Origin: Drosophila persimilis
Lineage: Eukaryota > Arthropoda > Insecta > Diptera > Drosophilidae
Assembly (NCBI RefSeq): GCF_003286085.1
Contig: NW_020825367.1
Location: 434,001 to 498,000, forward strand
DNA: 64,000 nt
Direction: 5' to 3'
A program made the translations under genes and the position numbers. Positions 58,263 through 64,000 of the stretch are shown piece after piece (the stretch's first letter is position 1; the number at the start of each line of letters is the position of its first letter). The notes under the pieces are model-generated. The model made no database searches, had not been told where the DNA came from, and worked only from the letters and a program-made list of their open reading frames with translations.

Positions 58263-58857
58263 GAAGGAAGGAGCAAAGGAATAGCAGTGTCAAAAACCGT
58301 GTAATAAACGGCATAGGAAAGCGGAACAGAGTGATAAATGGAACAGGGGCAGTATGAAGATCAACAAGAGCTGGAGTTTCATAGGGAACCCCCTTAATTT
58401 CACTCATTTCCCACATGATAAGATGTCGTGTTCAAAGCGTAGTACATCATTACAACATCTGAAATTTCGAGGACTTTCCATCATTCCACCATTGGCTTTT
58501 TGGGTCCAATAATTTGCCGATGACCTCAGCTGACCCCCAGATACATGTGCACCTATTAATTCTATATTCCACATTTATTTGCACTAGCCTTTTGCACCGC
58601 ATTTCTGACCGAGCAAACAATCTACCGAAATTCCTCCCATATTTGGCAGCAATTTGCTGACGACGACTGTCGACAGTCGACGGACGACGGGTTTTGTGGT
58701 TTGGGTAATTGTTGCCATTCAAAGGACAAACATACGAGTAATTCGTGGGGGGGAAAGTCCCTCGTATGAGGAACTTAATGACATACACACACAACACCCA
58801 CCCACACACGCGCAGATAATCACTGCCTCCTGCCACTCCCCCCGTGCATCATTTAAA

Positions 58858-58858
<1 letters not shown>

Positions 58859-58890
<32 letters not shown>
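58859..58890. repeat. (GA)16 tract
   Basis: Longest pure GA tract of the window. Others: 22817-22850, 24881-24912, 30500-30520, 40490-40516, 41982-42028, 51230-51260, 55215-55237 and 63230-63250. Such tracts are binding sites for GAGA factor and CLAMP. Confidence 0.85.
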
Positions 58891-58891
<1 letters not shown>

Positions 58892-61800
58892 GTTGCTCTC
58901 ATGCATTATTCATTGCACGGCCTCTCACGCATTTTTCCTCATTTTTCCTGCTGTTGTTTCTGCTGTTTCTATGCTGTGTGTTTTCCTTCTATCCGAAAAA
59001 TTGCCACAGCAGCAAGTGAAAATTTAATAAAGAGATATTTCCTTGGCTTTTGTCTTGTCTTTCGGGGTTTTCTCTTGCTAACGAACTTCCTGTTTGGTTT
59101 TGAGAGAAACAGAGAAAGAATTAGAGGGGAATCAGAGTCTGATTTGACGAGTAATTCCACTTTCAGTCTTTCTCTCTTTCTGTCCCTGAGACGGCAATTA
59201 AATGCATTCGAAACGAGCTTCTGACCAGCAGATGATTATGGGGCTTATTTATAGAGAATTTTCCATGGGGCAGGCCAATCCTCGGAGCATGTGTGTATAT
59301 CCTTTTGGATGGTGGGGGAAGTCAATCGTTTGAAACACTCTCCAGTCATATTTAGACCTGTTTTCATTGCGATATCTTCTTCCAAGTTCCCATTTCATTG
59401 TTCCATTATGCCCTGCATAAGCTCTGTTCCATTACCATTATTCCGAATGGTCCTTTTGCATCTTGGAAAAGCAATTTGAATGCAAATATCTCAAACAGCA
59501 GCTGCCTTCGTCTCCGCCTCCGCCTCCCACTGCAAGATGTCCCCATAAAAAAGCGTTGAGATTCGCTAATTAAACGGGGAAATGGCCAAAGAGAGTAAAA
59601 GGAGTGAAAGGAGTCGCGGAAGAAGGAGTAAGGGGTATCAGCCGTGTCAAATGTTAAATGGTTTGTGACTGGCAAAAGGGTTAGGCGGAGAGCCTTGTTG
59701 AAATTAGCATTAATTGGCCATTGGCCGCCACTCGACCCCACCGAAAAGACCTGAAACCGAAACGCTGAATGGTCCTCCAGGGAGCTCTTCCAGGACCTCT
59801 TAAATAAGGCCAACAAACGAAAAGCCACACAACAACGAAAGCACAAGAGAAAGCAGAGAAAGTGTGGCAGCCAGGAAAATGGGAAAACAAAAGGCTTTAA
59901 GATGAGACACAAGTACAACATAATTTGACAAGTCATAATATTGATGGCATTGGCCAGGATTTATGGGCCACATCATCTGCGAGGGCTATGAGATGCGAAG
60001 GATGCCATGGGTGCCATGGATGCGATGCAGGATTCGATTGTGGGGTTGGGTTTTCGATTATATGGTCTTGTAATCGAACAGATCGACAATGGGGTCATAA
60101 ATCTTGTGTCCTGCCTCTGTCTCTGCTCCCTCTGCTACACTTTAAATCGAAATGGAAGATTTATTGGCCAGCCACAAGTGCGAATCGTAACCCTCAATCC
60201 TCCAGCCTCAGTCCTCAAGCCTTGCCTGGATTCCTGTGAAACCCCTATCATGTATACCCCTTTCCCGTGCCCGTTCCCTTTCCCTCTCCCTCTCCCTCTC
60301 CCTTTTCTCTCTCTCGCTCTCTCAAGTGGCTTGAATGCAACATATGTGCGGGTCCTGGGCCTCTCCCCTCTCTCCTCAAAAAAGGGTTGCTCTATTCTGG
60401 TCACTCCTCCCCCCATGGCCTGCCTCTATGTCCTCATGCTCTGCATTTCCTTTTAATATAACCTCTAGTTGAACTAATTTCGAGTCCTTTTTTTTCGGAG
60501 CAGTTTACAGACGATAAATTTAACGCAATTCTTTTTCCCCGCGTTTTAATTTCTCAAACAATTGTTAGACTCATTTTTTGTCCTCCGAAACGCCTTGGAA
60601 TTTCGATGGATTTCAGAGGGGGAGAGAGGTGTACAGTGCACGGTGTACAAAATATGCAAATGTCCATGAAATTGTCGGGAAATTGGTAGAAAAAATGTTG
60701 GAAAAAATAAAAGAAATTAACAAACATAAAATTAATGTTTGGCACCCAACAAATTTCTCTTCTGTGCCTCGAAATGCTGAACCCTGAAAGGACATCGGAC
60801 GGAAGGGAAGAGGGAAAAACGAAACGAAAGGAAAGGAAAGGCAGGGGGGAAGGAGGGGAGGAGAGGGGAGGTACAGCTAAGGATACTTTCTGTGTGTGTG
60901 TCCTTCCTGCACGTGTTTCCATTTGCGACATCATTCGACACTTGGCTGGCTTTTCTTTTCTTTTATTTTCTTTGTTGCGAAAATTGTTTTTCCTTCTCTC
61001 GATAGAAATCGCATCGGGAAGGAGGAGCAGCTCCTTCTGGAAGGACACACACACAGAGGCACACTGAGGCACACATCCCCAAAGTGCAGCTTATCAAAAT
61101 GCACAAAGTGTGACCAAGTGCCAATAGGAATCATCCGGAAAGTGGCCGAAAAAGGAGCGAGGAATGAGGCTAAATGGTTGATAACCGTTCAAGTGGGAAA
61201 TGAGTCCTTGCGGGCAATCTCAGGTGTATTTCAGATGATTGAGTGGCCATATAGATTTGAGGCGAAGATCCATACAGATACACTTATGTTCTCTGTCTCT
61301 CGAAAGAAAAAATTGATGATCCTGACAGAGTCTCGAATGAGGTTGGGACTAGTGGAATGAAACATTTGCATTCAGTTATAAATCATAAATCGATTCGAAA
61401 TCTATCTCCTTTCCGTATATTACAATGAAAAAACAGACATTTTCTCAATGAATGAGGTTGGGAATAGAGGAACGAATGCTAATTATATGAAAAGTGAGGT
61501 TGAAAGGTTGCTCTAACCCTTTCGATCAGTAAAAGTCATGTGTTTTGCTTGTCCCAAAAGAATAGGGTTATGAATAGTGGAATGAAACAGTGCATTGCAT
61601 GGAATAGTTGCCATCCGTCGTTCCGCATCCATTCGCAACCCTCCAGAGATGGCAACTGAGTTTATTTTACCGTGCTATATCTATAATCCATGAACCCATA
61701 CACCCATGCACCCATATCCATATCCATCCACATCTCCAGCAGCCAATTGTGATGTTTGATTGATGGAGCGAGTGGCAGATTGAAGCGAGTGGAGGAACGG

Positions 61801-61954
61801 AGGAGTGAACTCCCTTCAATTATGTAAATCCCCGTTGACCTCTCGGCTCTCGGGTCTGGGCAGAACGCAGAGGACACGCCGGACAGGACAGCAAGTGTGC
61901 AGAATTGCAGAATTATGGAAAATGGCAATCGCAGGACGTCATTTGTCATCATAT

Positions 61955-62002
61955 ATTCGTATATTCGGATATTCGGGTATTCGTATACTCGGATATTCGG
62001 GC
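61955..62002. repeat. ATATTCGG minisatellite
   Basis: Six or seven degenerate TATTCGKR units in tandem. Confidence 0.8.
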
Positions 62003-64000
62003 GGTAATGTCCTGGAAACTATGGAACCATACAGACGAGCAGTTGCTTCGGTGGTGGCTCGATGCATGGCAGCAGCAGCAGCAGCAGAAGGAGAAGGAGA
62101 ATATCCTTCGAAATGTTAATGAAAACATGTGTCGGCAATAAAATGATAATCATGATTTACAATCTCCCATAATCATCTGGAATTCTTTGTGCCCCGAACG
62201 GAGAGCCTGAACGTGATCAATTCTTTAGTTTTTCGCAAAAGGAAATATTCATAATTCGCCCATAATTGCCGAGAGCCGAAGGACATTAATGACAGAACGA
62301 CTTATGGACTTAATTTATGGACGGAACCGAAGGCGTGGAATTCCCCTTTGATTGAATTAACATTAAGAAACGATTGGGGGATGGAATGGGGGATGGAACG
62401 GCTCCCCATGAAACCTCTAATTTGCAGAAGACTAGCTTTTCGTAGATTTAATTATTGTTTATGCACTCGCTGGGCGAGTAATTATGCAAAAATCCACGTC
62501 GTGCAGGGAGAGGGCTTCTCCCCGTCCCCCCCTCTCCTTTTTGTAAATATTTGGCAACACTTTTCATTGAAAGGCAACCCTAATGCTCTTAATTCGTACC
62601 AGTAAAAAAGGGTTGTTTGAAGGGGATTGGCTTTGGGTTCTGTTGGTGTCAATATGTGAACAAAGGGAATTTGCATGCCACAGACTCTGAGAGGGGGCAG
62701 AGACAGGGAAAACATTCATTAGCTTTGACTTTATTTGTGGATTGTGATTGAAAAATCATTGAGTGAGGGAAACTGTTCCCTCCCCTTCCCTTCCCTTCTA
62801 CCAATACTTATTGGAAACGGGAAGACCTCCAGACCTCCACCTCCGTAATTATTGAATGAAGAAAGTAACTCTGGAGCTTCCACCATTCGAATTAAAGTAC
62901 TGTTTGAAGCACCTTCTCCCCCATTTACCATAATTAACCCCCAGCCACCCCAAGAAGCCTTGGCAACGCGTCGTCCTTTTGGCCATAAACTTGAAGCGTT
63001 CGGGGCTGCCAAAGTGTTTTGTTTGCACTTTTTAATTTACTGCAATTCGGATGCCAAATCAAAATCAGATAAGAAACGCATAAAAATCCCTCGGCACAGG
63101 GATCCTTAGAGTCGCCCCCTCTCCCCAGTCTCCTGCTCCTTCCTCTGCTCCAGCCATTCATTGTTCCGTTCCATATGTGCCAGAGCTTAGCAACTGCCAT
63201 AATTCAAAGGCAGAGAGAAACTCTTTCCAGAGAGAGAGAGAGAGAGAGAGGCAGGTTGCCCACCCCCTTGGGCGCTTTTCATTCCCATTTCCATTTCCAT
63301 TTGCGAAACGGATTTATTTTTTAAAATGCCGCAGGGATCGATTATTACCGTTCAAATTCGCATAAAACGTGCAAGATGCCAGGAGAACGATTTTAAAATG
63401 CGAGAAACGAGAAACGAGAGTTTGACAATCTTTTCGGGATGGGGATGGGGATGGGGATGGGGATGGTGATGGGCACCCGAGAAGGGGAATTGGAATACGA
63501 ATACGAACGACTCCCATATGGGGTGGTAGATGGCATTTGGGCCTTGTTTTTGGATTCGATTCGATTCGATACCCAATCGGGCGGTGTGGGTGTGGGCGCG
63601 GGAGGTTAAGGCAATAATTTAAGGAATTTGAAGTCAATCGAAGGCAGCATTCAAGTTCTTTGTGCGAACTCGCGATATGAATCTCAATAAAAATGCATTT
63701 AAAATGTTGACAAAGGACTTGCGAGTGCCACTGCGAGTGGCAGTGTCCCCCGATTGCCATCCAATCCTCCAAGTTCATTTTCGGCAATTGCTGCGACTCC
63801 ATGTGGCACGCAATTTGCTCGTAACTCTGCGGCACACAGCTGAGGCCGAACTTCTAGGGAATGTGTGGCAGCCGGGCCGCCAGGCAGCCTCCTCATAAAT
63901 TCAGAGAGTTTTTCCTTTCCTTTCCTTTTTTTGCTTTGGGGAAAATTATTCAAATGGTTAATTTGCAAACAAATTTTGGGCAGCATATGGCCAAGGATAA

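Larger units (their letters stand above)
48760..64000. other. Gene-poor upstream DNA, about 15 kb
   Basis: No exon with credible splice signals, no RNA gene and no transposon was recognised on either strand. There is a perfect TATCGATA (DRE) at 52377-52384, a GC-rich hairpin at 53045-53128, and many GA and short tandem repeats, listed apart. Blocks with little simple sequence (54150-54600, 55640-56500, 61100-61650) are the best places to look for conserved enhancers. The whole stretch is likely regulatory DNA of trh or of a gene right of the window. Confidence 0.45.

Noticed and set aside
57323-58276. 317-codon minus-strand frame rich in Ser, Pro, Val and Leu
   Set aside because: It follows the AGAAGGAACAG and CT-rich repeats, shows no domain, start context or splice partner, and shifts composition with each repeat.
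1-64000. Transposons, virus-like elements, CRISPR arrays, rRNA
   Set aside because: None recognised on either strand: no reverse transcriptase, integrase, transposase or capsid-like frame, no long terminal or inverted repeats, and no regularly spaced identical repeats with unique spacers.

Overview
The window is animal nuclear DNA from a fruit fly (genus Drosophila). Evidence: two genes recognisable at protein level (cueball and trachealess), introns of 57-85 bp with GT...AG ends inside coding regions, fly core-promoter motifs (Ohler motif 5 and motif 6 matches), and abundant short GA, CA, CAG and CCCCAT-type repeats. The repeat load and the cueball sequence suggest a non-melanogaster Sophophora, perhaps the obscura group. 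That is inference; no alignment was run. The genes belong to Muller element D, which is 3L in D. melanogaster and the neo-X arm XR in the obscura group.

Layout. 1-2695: the 3' part of cueball (cue, + strand), a secreted/transmembrane LDL-receptor-B/EGF protein whose signal-peptide exon lies left of the window. 2696-4801: cue 3' UTR, a TA microsatellite, two motif-6 promoter elements, a degenerate tRNA-Glu(CTC) copy with a downstream T-run, and a motif-5/initiator promoter. 4802-8454: a four-exon gene for a 1157-residue C2H2 zinc-finger protein with four copies of an unusual short acidic/basic motif. 8879-9037: a lysine-rich small ORF that may be a frame-changed small gene. 10069-10615 (-): a two-exon gene for a small basic protein ending in TKPE/TKPK repeats. 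11754-40882 (-): trachealess (trh), 13 coding exons, encoding the bHLH-PAS master regulator of trachea and salivary duct (1138 aa to the first stop). 40883-64000: about 23 kb without a convincing gene, probably trh upstream regulatory DNA.

The trh model was built by joining exons on phase. All 13 exons join in frame and total 3417 nt, divisible by three. bHLH (exon 5), PAS-A (exon 7) and PAS-B (exons 10-12) fall in the family order. Exons 2, 3, 4 and 9 are multiples of three and could be skipped without changing frame.

The most interesting points are an open 74-codon extension directly after the trh TAG, ending in a non-repetitive basic/aromatic segment (candidate stop-codon readthrough); a family of eight exact GTGACCCCGAT 11-mers, seven of them within 2 kb upstream of trh with about 130 bp spacing; the tRNA-Glu relic; the repeat motif of the zinc-finger protein; and the fast-evolving TKPE protein whose repeat is also open in a second frame through an alternative splice acceptor. 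No virus-like element, CRISPR array or rRNA was seen.
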